From NCBI GenBank assembly GCA_964520785.1, contig CAZFQG010000002.1:1-64000 (forward strand): a stretch of 64,000 nucleotides of DNA. Direction: 5' to 3'. Every line of letters begins with the position of its first letter. The first letter of the stretch is position 1. This stretch comes from CAZFQG01 sp964520785. Lineage in GTDB: Bacteria; Planctomycetota; Planctomycetia; Pirellulales; Thermoguttaceae. This document shows positions 17,674-25,707 of the stretch, piece by piece. Position numbers and translations under genes: made by a program. The notes under the pieces are model-generated. The model was not told where the DNA came from, made no database searches, and worked only from the letters and a program-made list of their open reading frames with translations.

Positions 17674-18615
17674 TTAGTATCGGCGGGTTCGCGGGTCTTC
17701 CACAGGCCAAGGCGAAGTCGCCGTGTCGACCGCCTGGCTTGGCCGACGAACCGGGACGAGCCCGTCAGTGGGGCGTGGTTCCATTCCGGCGGGTTGTAGC
17801 GAAAACGCCGAAGGGGAAGGGGAGGGGAGGGCAGGGGGGGTGATTTCAGAGGACGGCTCGGTTACCCCTTGCGAGGACGGGTGCGCCATCAGCTCGGTGA
17901 CGGCCTCGAGCGGGCCGTTGAACTTTGGAAAGCCAAGGGTCTGCTCGACGAACTCGATCCGTTTTGACCGCGCCTCGCCATCATAGACCCAGTTGGGTTC
18001 TTCGATTACCAGGAACGTCAACAAAGCCAGTTGCAGATATGTGGCCAATGTGGGGAGGAATCTCTTTCCATAGATTTTCATCGCCGTTCCGGAAGACTTC
18101 TTGGCGTTCAGAAGTCCACGTTTCCACTGGATACTGTACACCTCGTCGAGAAAGAGGTGGGACAGGTAGCCGAGCGTAACGGCGCTCGCCTTGTAGACGC
18201 GAATTCCCAACTCGCCGGTCGTCAGAAGAAAGGCGATCTCCCCGAAGATCACGGCCATGGGAATGCTGTGAAACATCCCGCGATGAACGGTCGTTTTGCG
18301 AAGGATGGCGGCGAACCCGAATCGGACCAGGAAGTAGGCGGCGATTCCCACGACGACGATCGTCTCCTGGGTAAGCTGCAGTTGCGTGAGTCGTTCCAGC
18401 AGAAGCATCGGGACCATTGCCGCCAGCGCGGACATGATTTCCTTCAAGGGCCGCCCCTTGTCGCTGTCGATGTCGGGGAGCATCCCCGAGAGAGAGCAGA
18501 GCGTCCCGGCGAGGATGCAGGTGTGGGATGGAACCTGAAAAAGAAAATGGGCCACCGTTCCGTATCCTATTCCGGTCGCGGTGCTGAAAGTCAGGTGTGT
18601 CTTGAAGTCGGCCAT
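17674..18615 (-). CDS. YdjM/LexA-binding family membrane-bound metal-dependent hydrolase-like protein
   Basis: 313 residues. The N-terminal two-thirds match the YdjM family (DUF457): HLTFS near the start, SGMLPDIDSDKGRP (Asp-rich), TTVHRGMFHSIPM (HRGxFHS) and LGYLSHLFLDE, the conserved His/Asp groups thought to bind metal, spread between four to five membrane helices. The enzymatic role of the family is not established. The C-terminal ~90 residues are a Pro/Ser-rich tail (PPALPSPSPSAFS) encoded partly by a copy of the dispersed G-rich element at 17813-17840, so the tail may be a recent extension of the frame. The gene is followed at a short distance by the candidate hydG promoter. Confidence 0.72.
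   Translation of the reverse strand: MADFKTHLTFSTATGIGYGTVAHFLFQVPSHTCILAGTLCSLSGMLPDIDSDKGRPLKEIMSALAAMVPMLLLERLTQLQLTQETIVVVGIAAYFLVRFGFAAILRKTTVHRGMFHSIPMAVIFGEIAFLLTTGELGIRVYKASAVTLGYLSHLFLDEVYSIQWKRGLLNAKKSSGTAMKIYGKRFLPTLATYLQLALLTFLVIEEPNWVYDGEARSKRIEFVEQTLGFPKFNGPLEAVTELMAHPSSQGVTEPSSEITPPALPSPSPSAFSLQPAGMEPRPTDGLVPVRRPSQAVDTATSPWPVEDPRTRRY
17813..17840. repeat. G-rich element inside the 3' end of the YdjM-like gene
   Basis: GGGGAAGGGGAGGGGAGGGC followed by AGGGGGGG: five G-runs with 1-2 nt loops, G-quadruplex-prone. It is the only family member that clearly sits inside a coding 3' end. Confidence 0.6.
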
Positions 18616-18933
18616 GATCGTGATACCGGATGCGATTTTGGGGTGCCCCTCCCCGCGAATCAGGTCTAAACAGGACCTATTGATACTCGAACATGTGGTT
18701 TCGGGGCAAGGTCGATTCGCCGACGTCTTCGAGAGGATTTCCCGCCAGGAGACGCCCTCGGTCGTTCTTTGGGGGATATTCCGTCGCTGATAAGTGATAA
18801 GTGCGGGGTTTGCCCGGTTCTCGCTTGGTTCAGATTGCTATTCGTTCCGGTTCCGGCTCGGGTTATACTCAGGGCTCCATTTCCTAACGATGCATTCCAT
18901 CCTTGGCGGGTTCCGCCGACGGAGACGCTCTCC
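18616..18933. other. Divergent gap between YdjM-like gene and cvpA
   Basis: 318 bp holding the cvpA promoter candidate. A tandem GATAAGTGATAAGTG lies near 18789. No other gene is visible. Confidence 0.4.
18841..18869 (+). promoter_or_regulatory. Promoter candidate for cvpA
   Basis: TATACT at 18864-18869 within CGGGTTATACTC; the best -35 at 17 bp spacing is the weak TTCGTT (18841-18846). The -10 context is shared with the glpF promoter. Confidence 0.4.
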
Positions 18934-19779
18934 ATGCAGCCTTATGACGTTTTCATGCTAATTGTTCTGGTTGGAACGACCGCATTCGGTGCCTGGAAAG
19001 GGATGGCGTGGCAGCTCGCATCGTTCGCGTCGCTCGTTGTCAGCGGTGGAGTCGCGGTTCACGGAAGCCCGGTTATCGCCCCGATGTTGACGGCTCAGGC
19101 CCCTTGGAATCGGTTCTTGGCGATGCTGATCCTATTCCTCGTGACCTCGTTCGCGATTTGGATCGTTTTCCGATTCGTCGCCAAAGTGATCGACCGGATT
19201 CAACTCAAGGAATTCGACCGGCAGATGGGGGCGCTCTTCGGACTTCTCAAAGGGATCGCCTTGTGTCTGGTCTTGACTTTTTTCGCCGTGACGCTCTCGG
19301 AGCGGACCCGCCTGGCGGTCCTCGATTCGCGATCGGGATACTACACGGCGAAGCTGATTGAACATGCCGGTCCGCTTCTGCCGGAGGAAGTGCGGTCGGT
19401 CATTGGCGAGTATGTCGACGAACTGGAACGCCAGCATCATCCCGAAGGGATGGAGTCGGCGAAGGAATCGGCGATCGTTGGTGAGAAGGAAGAGTCGCTC
19501 CTCGACGGCGAGCTGGATTCACGCTGGGAGCAGGCGAAGCAGGCGGCGGAGGGCGGGAGTAGGTTTTTCGACGAGGCTCGCGACACAATCGAAAATGCCC
19601 AGAGCGGCTTCCGACGCGTCGGAGATGAGGCGCGGAAAACGATTGACGAATTCCAAGACTCCCTCGAAAGAGGGGGGTCTGGAGGCATGGACCTGATGGA
19701 CAGGGGAAGGGGGGCGATGGAGCGGGTTCAACGAGAATTCGACGCTTGGAAAGCCCAATCGGAGGACACCTTTCGATGA
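18934..19779 (+). CDS. CvpA family membrane protein with long C-terminal helical tail
   Basis: 281 residues from ATG 18934, which has GGAG 9 nt upstream; earlier in-frame starts add an unlikely leader. Four hydrophobic segments in the first 140 residues match the CvpA/colicin V production fold (GAWKGMAWQLASFASLVVSG, then FDRQMGALFGLLKGIALCLV). The rest (about 150-281) is charged and predicted helical (EQAKQAAEGG, DEARDTIENAQ), longer than E. coli CvpA (162), which lacks it. CvpA proteins affect membrane homeostasis, colicin V export and bile resistance, but the molecular role is unsettled. Stand-alone gene. Confidence 0.78.
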   Translation: MQPYDVFMLIVLVGTTAFGAWKGMAWQLASFASLVVSGGVAVHGSPVIAPMLTAQAPWNRFLAMLILFLVTSFAIWIVFRFVAKVIDRIQLKEFDRQMGALFGLLKGIALCLVLTFFAVTLSERTRLAVLDSRSGYYTAKLIEHAGPLLPEEVRSVIGEYVDELERQHHPEGMESAKESAIVGEKEESLLDGELDSRWEQAKQAAEGGSRFFDEARDTIENAQSGFRRVGDEARKTIDEFQDSLERGGSGGMDLMDRGRGAMERVQREFDAWKAQSEDTFR

Positions 19780-19797
19780 GTTGCCGCGCGATTCGAA

Positions 19798-19977
19798 ATG
19801 AAAATCCACGACATGGACGCTTCGGCTTTTTCAGTCCGAGCGGGCGACGTGATCGCTCGGGATTTGGATGGAGAGGAGACCGCGAACGAGGTGGTCCGGG
19901 AGTGGACGAACGGTGCGAGAGGCGAATGGGCGAGGCGAATGCGAATCCAGCCTTTTCAGGCGTTTTCTTGCCTCTGA
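19798..19977 (+). CDS. Possible small hypothetical protein
   Basis: A 59-residue frame beginning MKIHDMDASAF and ending QPFQAFSCL, with an inner Met at 19813. The composition is protein-like (acidic middle, DVIARDLDGEE) but no family is recognised and there is no Shine-Dalgarno sequence. It starts 18 bp after cvpA. It could be chance. Confidence 0.25.
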   Translation: MKIHDMDASAFSVRAGDVIARDLDGEETANEVVREWTNGARGEWARRMRIQPFQAFSCL

Positions 19978-20139
19978 CCGAACATAAGAGACATTATCGG
20001 ACGTTATGCCGGCGATGAATCATGGCGTTCGATGCAAATCGGCGGCGTCGCCGACGAGGCTGTATTTATACGCTCCGGGCAAAACAGAACGGACGGTCCG
20101 CGAGATGCCGAGGGTGGTTGTCCGCACCGTCTGCCGACG

Positions 20140-21153
20140 TTACTCGTCGGGCCCTTCGGAGGTCACGTCCGGATCGGTTTTCCTTGACTGACTCGATTCG
20201 GACGGCTCGTCCGCGGCGCCGGCGTCAGGGGCGTTTTCCGTGTCAAAACCCGGTTCGCCCGGGGCGGATGCCTCGCCCATGAGGTGGTCGATCGCCAGCT
20301 TGGGGTTGGCCTTCATCAGAGCGGATTTGCCTTTGATGGTAACCCTCGTGTTGTTGAGCGTCAGCCGCTTCAGGTTCGGGAGGGACTTGAGATGTTCGAG
20401 TCCGGCGTCGGTGATGTGGTTTCCCGTCAGCAGAACCCACTCGAGATTCCGCGCGGCTTGAAGATACTTCAGCCCCTCGTCATTGACGGCGGTTCTGGAT
20501 AAGTCCAGCATCTTCAGGTTGGGAATCGCGACGAGCATCTTCAGCCCCTCGTTCGTGATTTCTGTGCCTGGCAGGTGGATGAATTCCAGTTTCTTGAGGC
20601 CGGCCAGACTCGGCAGACCTTCATTGGATATCTTCGTATCGCTGAGGACGAGGGACGCGAGGTGGGAGAGACCGGATATGTATCGGAGCTGCTCGTCGGT
20701 GATATTCGTCTCGCCGAGGTGGATCGAGCTGAGGCGGAAGAGGTCGGCCGTCCTCTCCAGCATTTGATCGTCGAGTTCGCGGCCCTGGAAATGCACGCTC
20801 GTGATCGCCCTCGTGCTGGGTTCCGGGACGAGTAGAACGTTATGTTGCTGCTTAAGCCAGATCCGAGCGGCCTGTTCACGGGTCACCAACCGCTCGAACC
20901 GAAGTTGATAAGCAAGATACCCGTTGAGCGCCAGGCTGGCCAGAAGGCATAATGCGAAGACGTACCGGCCGCATCCGCACGTACCGGCTGCGCACGGTTC
21001 CACGGGGACTGGAGGACACGAGCAAGACCGATCCTCCGGACGCGGTCGTTCGGGGGAAAGCGGCCGCGCCGCTTCGGGCCCGGGATCGATCCCGTCCGAG
21101 GCGGGCTCCGGAAATCGGTCGGGGACGGATTCGTTGCGTTCGTCGTCGTTCAT
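20140..21153 (-). CDS. Membrane-anchored leucine-rich repeat protein
   Basis: 337 residues. A Pro/Glu-rich cytoplasmic N-terminus (about 1-60, with a Cys cluster CSCPP, CAAGTCGCG) is followed by one membrane helix (about 64-85, YVFALCLLASLALNGYL) and about seven ribonuclease-inhibitor-type LRRs (about 110-285) such as LVLSDTKISNEGLPSL and LDLSRTAVNDEGLKYL. The end is acidic and disordered. Repeats of this NxxTDxGL type are common in planctomycetes and usually mediate protein contacts; no partner is evident. It lies 59 bp after accA on the same strand. Two related LRR genes lie at 41836-44834, but their membrane regions differ from this one. Confidence 0.75.
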   Translation of the reverse strand: MNDDERNESVPDRFPEPASDGIDPGPEAARPLSPERPRPEDRSCSCPPVPVEPCAAGTCGCGRYVFALCLLASLALNGYLAYQLRFERLVTREQAARIWLKQQHNVLLVPEPSTRAITSVHFQGRELDDQMLERTADLFRLSSIHLGETNITDEQLRYISGLSHLASLVLSDTKISNEGLPSLAGLKKLEFIHLPGTEITNEGLKMLVAIPNLKMLDLSRTAVNDEGLKYLQAARNLEWVLLTGNHITDAGLEHLKSLPNLKRLTLNNTRVTIKGKSALMKANPKLAIDHLMGEASAPGEPGFDTENAPDAGAADEPSESSQSRKTDPDVTSEGPDE

Positions 21154-21212
21154 CGGCGGTTCCAGGGTTGGGGGGGTGACTCCGAGGCCGCCCTCTTACG
21201 GACGACCCGGAG

Positions 21213-22271
21213 CTATGCGGTCGGCCGTATGGAGCCGCGAAGAGGGATTTCTTCGAAGTGTGGCCGAAGCGGCGATTCTCCATCGTCCGCGGCGGAGTCC
21301 ATCGCCTCGATAAACTGGCCCATGCGGCGGAACTTCCCGTACCGCTTTTCGATCAATTCCGAGACGGGGGTACCCGTCAATTCGCGGAGTCTGCCGCGGA
21401 GGTACTGCTTCAGAAGACTGGCCATAAGTTGGTGGTTCCGATGTGCTCCTCCAAGCGGTTCGCTGATGATGTCGTCGATGACACCCAGTTCGAGCAGGTC
21501 TTTCGACGTCATTTTTAGGGCTTCCGCCGCTTGTTCCTTGTAAGTATGGCTCTTCCAGAGAATTCCGGCACAGCCTTCCGGACTGATCACGCTGTAATAG
21601 GAGTGTTCGAGAACCGCTACGCGATCGCCCACGCCAATACCCAAGGCGCCCCCGGAACCGCCTTCCCCGATTACGACGCAGATGATCGGAATCGCCAGAC
21701 GCGACATTTCGAACATCGAACTGGCGATCACCTGGGCTTGGCCTCGTTCTTCGGCTCCGATGCCGGGGTAGGCGCCCGGAGTGTCGATAAAGCACAGCAC
21801 CGGCAAGCCGAACTTCGCGGCCATCTTCATTTTCGCCATCGCCTTGCGATAGCCTTCGGGATGGGCGCATCCGTAGTTGCAGGCAATCTTCTCCTTGAGC
21901 GTCTTGCCTTTCTCATGCCCGACGACCATGACCTTGAAGGAATCGATTTTTGCCCATCCGGTGCGCAGAGCCCGATCGTCCCCGAAGAATTTGTCGCCAT
22001 GCAGTTCGACGAATTCATCGAAGACAAGACCCAGATAGTCGCTCAAGATGGGACGATTCGGGTGTCGTGCGACCTCGACCGTTTCCCACGGCTTCAGTCG
22101 GCTGTAAATACGCTTTTTCTGGTCGGTCAATTCGCGGCGAAGCCGTCGGATTTCATCCTTGGCCTCCGGGTTGCGGTCCGCAATCGCCTCCAACTTCTCC
22201 AATCGGGACTCCAAGTCATGAATCGGACGTTCAAAGGAGAGCCGGTGTTCGCTACTTGCCATTGTCTTCAA
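21213..22271 (-). CDS. accA: Acetyl-CoA carboxylase carboxyltransferase subunit alpha
   Basis: 352 residues. Transfers carboxyl from biotinyl-BCCP to acetyl-CoA, with AccD, in the first step of fatty-acid synthesis. Family landmarks are clear: the N-terminal helix DLESRLEKLEAI, ARHPNRPILSDYL, the crotonase-like core GDRALRTGWAKI and CFIDTPGAYPGIGAEERGQA, IGEGGSGGALGIGVGD and EHSYYSVISPEGCAGILWK. The length is slightly greater than in E. coli (319) because of a C-terminal extension. The start could be Met1 (22271) or Met4. No accD or biotin carboxylase gene is adjacent, which is usual for dispersed acc genes. Confidence 0.95.
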   Translation of the reverse strand: MKTMASSEHRLSFERPIHDLESRLEKLEAIADRNPEAKDEIRRLRRELTDQKKRIYSRLKPWETVEVARHPNRPILSDYLGLVFDEFVELHGDKFFGDDRALRTGWAKIDSFKVMVVGHEKGKTLKEKIACNYGCAHPEGYRKAMAKMKMAAKFGLPVLCFIDTPGAYPGIGAEERGQAQVIASSMFEMSRLAIPIICVVIGEGGSGGALGIGVGDRVAVLEHSYYSVISPEGCAGILWKSHTYKEQAAEALKMTSKDLLELGVIDDIISEPLGGAHRNHQLMASLLKQYLRGRLRELTGTPVSELIEKRYGKFRRMGQFIEAMDSAADDGESPLRPHFEEIPLRGSIRPTA

Positions 22272-22389
22272 TCATGGTCGATGATGACGCGAGCAGAGAA
22301 TTCCCAGGCCGATCAAGGGCGTTCGCAAGCTGCGTCGGTGATTGTTAAATGAACCTGCGTTGGCGGTTCCGAGAGGGGCGTGAAAACCA

Positions 22390-22405
22390 CCCCCCTCCCC
22401 TGCCC
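22390..22405. repeat. C-rich element between accA and the kinase gene
   Basis: CCCCCCTCCCCTGCCC; G-runs on the minus strand, which is the coding strand for both flanking genes. Member of the dispersed family. Confidence 0.55.
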
Positions 22406-22554
22406 TTTCCGAAGGCAGGTTTATTCCGTACATCCCCTATTTTCGGCAAAACGTTGAGCAGTCCCTTAGACTACTATCGTTGATAGAATTTATACAAGAG
22501 GTCCAAGAACTGCAACCCCGAGCCAGAGACCCAATCCATCTCGCTACTGGTTCT

Positions 22555-23442
22555 CTAACCCCCACTGTCAGAAACCGGTTCCATCCGTTCAGGGGGCTTT
22601 GGTGTCCGCCGAAAGATGCGGACCATCCGGTACTTTGCAAGGAAGTCCCGAAACGATTCAGGACGGTTTCTCGGTCGTTTTGCCATAGTGGAGCGGATCA
22701 GTTGAGAGAACTCGGAGGTAACGTTCTTATTCAGTACCTCCAGGGAAGGAGGTGCGGAACGCAAGTGCTTCATCAATAGATCGTTACCGCTGGTCCCCGT
22801 GTAGGGTGGCCTCCCGCCAATAAGTTCGAAAATAGAACATCCAAGGCTATACAGATCGGATCGTTCATCCAGAGGCTTGCCGAGGATTTGCTCCGGTGAC
22901 ATATAGCTCTTGGTTCCTTGGACCCTGGACTTGTTCGGGAAAAGCCTTGCCAGACCGCGACGGATTCGTACCGCGAGGGCGAAGTCGATCAACTTGACCA
23001 CATTGTCATCGTTGACAAGGAAATTATCGGGTTTGACATCGCGATGGACCCAGCCCTGTTCCGCAAGGACGCACATTGCCAGAATCGCTTGGTCGATAAT
23101 CGATGGGATTCGGTAGTCGGTTCTCCCCGGACCGAGTCGAACAAGCTGCTTCAAATTGGGGGCGGAAAACCACTCCATCGCTAGGTAGGGGATTCCACGA
23201 CTCACCCGGAACTCGTGGATCCGGATGATGTGTTCCTCGTGCAGGTTCCCGGCGACGACATGTTCCCATTTCAGAGCGTTGATCTGCTCACGATCCCGTC
23301 GATACTTCTCCAGAAGTACCTTTATCCCCACGAACTGCCGTGTATTGTCATCATAAGCCTGCCAAATCCGGCTGGTTTGGCCGGTGTTCACGACATTCAG
23401 CAGGCGGTAGGGGCCGAGATATTCGAGAGTTGTGGACGCCAC
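22555..23442 (-). CDS. Ser/Thr protein kinase-like protein with altered ATP site
   Basis: 295 residues, a single soluble Hanks-type kinase domain with no membrane helix. The catalytic loop HRDVKPDN (133-140, Asp135), the VAIK-type Lys41 (VGIKVL) and SPE replacing APE (near MSPEQILG) are present, with DERSDLYSLGC for subdomain IX. Oddities: the DFG motif is DFA (153-155), and the glycine-rich loop is reduced to NTGQTSRIW. The Mg-binding Asp is kept, so activity is possible but may be reduced or regulatory. Planctomycetes carry many such kinases, usually with larger extracellular domains, which are absent here. Confidence 0.78.
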   Translation of the reverse strand: MASTTLEYLGPYRLLNVVNTGQTSRIWQAYDDNTRQFVGIKVLLEKYRRDREQINALKWEHVVAGNLHEEHIIRIHEFRVSRGIPYLAMEWFSAPNLKQLVRLGPGRTDYRIPSIIDQAILAMCVLAEQGWVHRDVKPDNFLVNDDNVVKLIDFALAVRIRRGLARLFPNKSRVQGTKSYMSPEQILGKPLDERSDLYSLGCSIFELIGGRPPYTGTSGNDLLMKHLRSAPPSLEVLNKNVTSEFSQLIRSTMAKRPRNRPESFRDFLAKYRMVRIFRRTPKPPERMEPVSDSGG

Positions 23443-23569
23443 TCAGGAAGGCCTCGAATTTGGAAATGACGGGGTGTTTGCCAACGAATTAGGAGCCTGA
23501 ACCCAGTCTAATTCAAAAAGTGGTTTTTAGCAATCTTGATCCGGCAATCTCCCCCCAAGGTCCTCAATT

Positions 23570-23594
23570 CCCCTCCCCCCTGCCCTGCCCTGCC
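23570..23594. repeat. C-rich element between the kinase and oxidoreductase genes
   Basis: CCCCTCCCCCCTGCCCTGCC continued by CTGCC: G-quadruplex-prone on the minus strand. One of the longest members. Confidence 0.6.
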
Positions 23595-23620
23595 TCGACC
23601 CAGCCACGTGGAAACGCGGC

Positions 23621-23658
23621 GGGCGGTTCGAAAAGCCGCACAAACGGACGAACCGCCC
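23621..23658 (-). terminator. Hairpin downstream of the Gfo/Idh/MocA gene
   Basis: A perfect 10-bp stem GGGCGGTTCG (23621-23630) and CGAACCGCCC (23649-23658), 18-nt loop, beginning about 38 bp after the stop. No clear T-run follows, so the terminator type is uncertain. Confidence 0.45.
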
Positions 23659-23695
23659 AAGATTGGCCAACGGACAAAACGTCCTGCTCTCGGCT

Positions 23696-25057
23696 TCACA
23701 CCGTTTCCCGAATCACGTACGGTTCACGATAGCTCCGTTTGAAGAGTTCCATCGCCCGCGGATTGTCTTTGATGTCCTGAGTCTGGCGGTCGATGACGAG
23801 CTTCTGGCCTCCCAGGCGGTAACTGATGTTCGCGTAGTGGATCATCAGGCAACTTTTGTGGCCTTCTTCCACGTCGCTGCTGGGCAGGTCTCGAGAGCGG
23901 ATGCAACTGATGAAGTTCTCTTTGTGTTCCGGGTCGGGAAAACGGCCGTAGCACTGGTCCTTTACGACCGGTTGCCGGTCCTTGGGGCGGACGAGGACCT
24001 GCCATCCACCGCCGTGCCGGCCAACGATCATCATCCCCTCGGTGCCGAAAAACTCGATTCGAGTGGAATTCTGCATCCAATAGGGGAACATGTCGGAGTC
24101 GCGGACGACGCCGTCCGTTTTCAGCATGTAATCGCCGTAAAGGGTCAGCTCGAAGCTGACGACCATGTCGTCGAATTCGTACAGCGCCATCTGGGAATCG
24201 GGCGTTTCGGCCGCCGAGGGATGTGCCCAACGGCCACCAACCGAATAGACCGTCTTCGGTAAGTCTTGACCGATAAGCCACCGGGCCAGGTCGATCTGAT
24301 GGCTCGCGTCGTTCGCGATGTCGCCACCGGAATACCGCCACTGGTGATGCCAGCACTGGTGATGGCTTCTGTTGTATTTCCGTTCGGGGGCCGGTCCGTT
24401 CCAGATATCCCAGTTGAGGCCGTTCGGGGGATCGCCGTCCGCCACGACCGGGCAGTTCCCCCACGGAGGCTTCTGGTTGTAGATGCGAACCATGTGGACT
24501 TTGCCCAGCTTGCCCTCTTCAAGATACTTCTTCGCCTCGATGTTATACGGCGCGGAGCGGTTCTGAAACCCGCACTGGACGATGCGGTTGTATTTTCTCG
24601 CGGCTTCCGTCATTTTCTGGCCTTCCCAGCAGTTGTGAGTCGGCGGCTTCTCAACGTAGACGTCCTTGTCAGCCTGGCAGGCCCAGACGGTGGCCGGCGC
24701 GTGCCAATGGTCGGGGGTGGCGACGACGACGGCGTCAATATCCTTCTCTTCCAAGAGCTTGCGGAGGTCTTCGTCGACCTTGGGTCTCTTTCCCTGTTGT
24801 TTCTCGATCGCCGCGGCGCGTTCTTCCGCCTTGGCGAGCATCGGATCGCAAGTGTAGGCGTATTCGCAGTCTCCGCGGTCGAGGAACCCCTGTGTCAGGC
24901 CCTGGGACCTGCCGCCACATCCAATTGCCCCCAGAACGATTTTTTCGTTCGCGGGCGCGGCAGAGACAGACTTGGAATTGGCTAGGATGGTCATTCCGGC
25001 GGCCATTGCGAGCCCCGTTTTGTGGCTTTTTTCGAGGAATTGGCGTCGATTCAACAT
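23696..25057 (-). CDS. Gfo/Idh/MocA family oxidoreductase, Tat-exported
   Basis: 453 residues. The N-terminus has a twin-arginine signal (MLNRRQFLEKSHKTGLAMAA, cut near SVSAA), so it acts outside the cytoplasm and is folded with its nicotinamide cofactor before export. Rossmann part: VLGAIGCGGRSQG, then VVVATPDHWHAP and the catalytic-site EKPPTHN (Lys of EKP). The C-terminal beta-sheet domain includes GGDIANDASHQIDLARW and a His-rich stretch NRSHHQCWHHQW. Planctomycete genomes hold dozens of these; they act on sugars or sugar derivatives. The specific substrate is unknown. Confidence 0.88.
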   Translation of the reverse strand: MLNRRQFLEKSHKTGLAMAAGMTILANSKSVSAAPANEKIVLGAIGCGGRSQGLTQGFLDRGDCEYAYTCDPMLAKAEERAAAIEKQQGKRPKVDEDLRKLLEEKDIDAVVVATPDHWHAPATVWACQADKDVYVEKPPTHNCWEGQKMTEAARKYNRIVQCGFQNRSAPYNIEAKKYLEEGKLGKVHMVRIYNQKPPWGNCPVVADGDPPNGLNWDIWNGPAPERKYNRSHHQCWHHQWRYSGGDIANDASHQIDLARWLIGQDLPKTVYSVGGRWAHPSAAETPDSQMALYEFDDMVVSFELTLYGDYMLKTDGVVRDSDMFPYWMQNSTRIEFFGTEGMMIVGRHGGGWQVLVRPKDRQPVVKDQCYGRFPDPEHKENFISCIRSRDLPSSDVEEGHKSCLMIHYANISYRLGGQKLVIDRQTQDIKDNPRAMELFKRSYREPYVIRETV

Positions 25058-25707
25058 CGAGGGAGACCTCCGATTCTGGGGGGTATAGGGGTGTCAGTAG
25101 CGGCCCCAAAACGAAACGGCCGCAGGTGGGATATGATCCATTATTGCGGCTGGAAGGGGGCAATGCAATCGCAAGTACCAAAGGGATACCGGGATACCGC
25201 CCAGCCATCGCCCTGCGACGACATATTCATGAAGTAATAAAAACATTAAAAGGAAACTATTAGTCATATCCTGTTCAAGTTGCCGCAACCCAACGGGAGC
25301 GAGCGAAGAACATCACAAAGAACTGCATGGCAGGCGTTTGCGCTCTTGCAGGGAATATGGATGGGTTTTTTTTTATTTGACTGCAAGAATCGAACACCCA
25401 TAGGCCTATGTTAATTTGGATAAACCAGAATGTCTGGGCAAGTTTATGGCTCCAAGAGAATTAGGACGGACGTTGACGGGAGGAAGTTAGTTCCGGGCTC
25501 CAATGAGAAAGCCGCGGTGCGGGTTCTTTGGTTTTTTTGGCAGAAGAGAACGCGCTTGGGCTCGCTTGAGGGGAAGTCGCTCGAAATGAACGCCGACGAC
25601 TGATGAGTCGGTTACCGCGTTTCTTCCTCGCTCAATGTTCGCCAGGGACCGTTCGTCACGAGAACGAATTTGAAGCCCTTCGTCTTAGAAAACAGGATCA
25701 GAATCCG
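25058..25707. other. 650-bp AT-richer intergenic region
   Basis: No gene is recognised. It holds an 8-bp inverted repeat TCTTGCAG (25344-25351) and CTGCAAGA (25381-25388) flanking a T-tract, a perfect palindrome CATAGGCCTATG (25399-25410), and a short direct repeat GGGATACC near 25183-25198. It lies between a leftward oxidoreductase start and a rightward start, so both promoters should be here. Confidence 0.4.
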
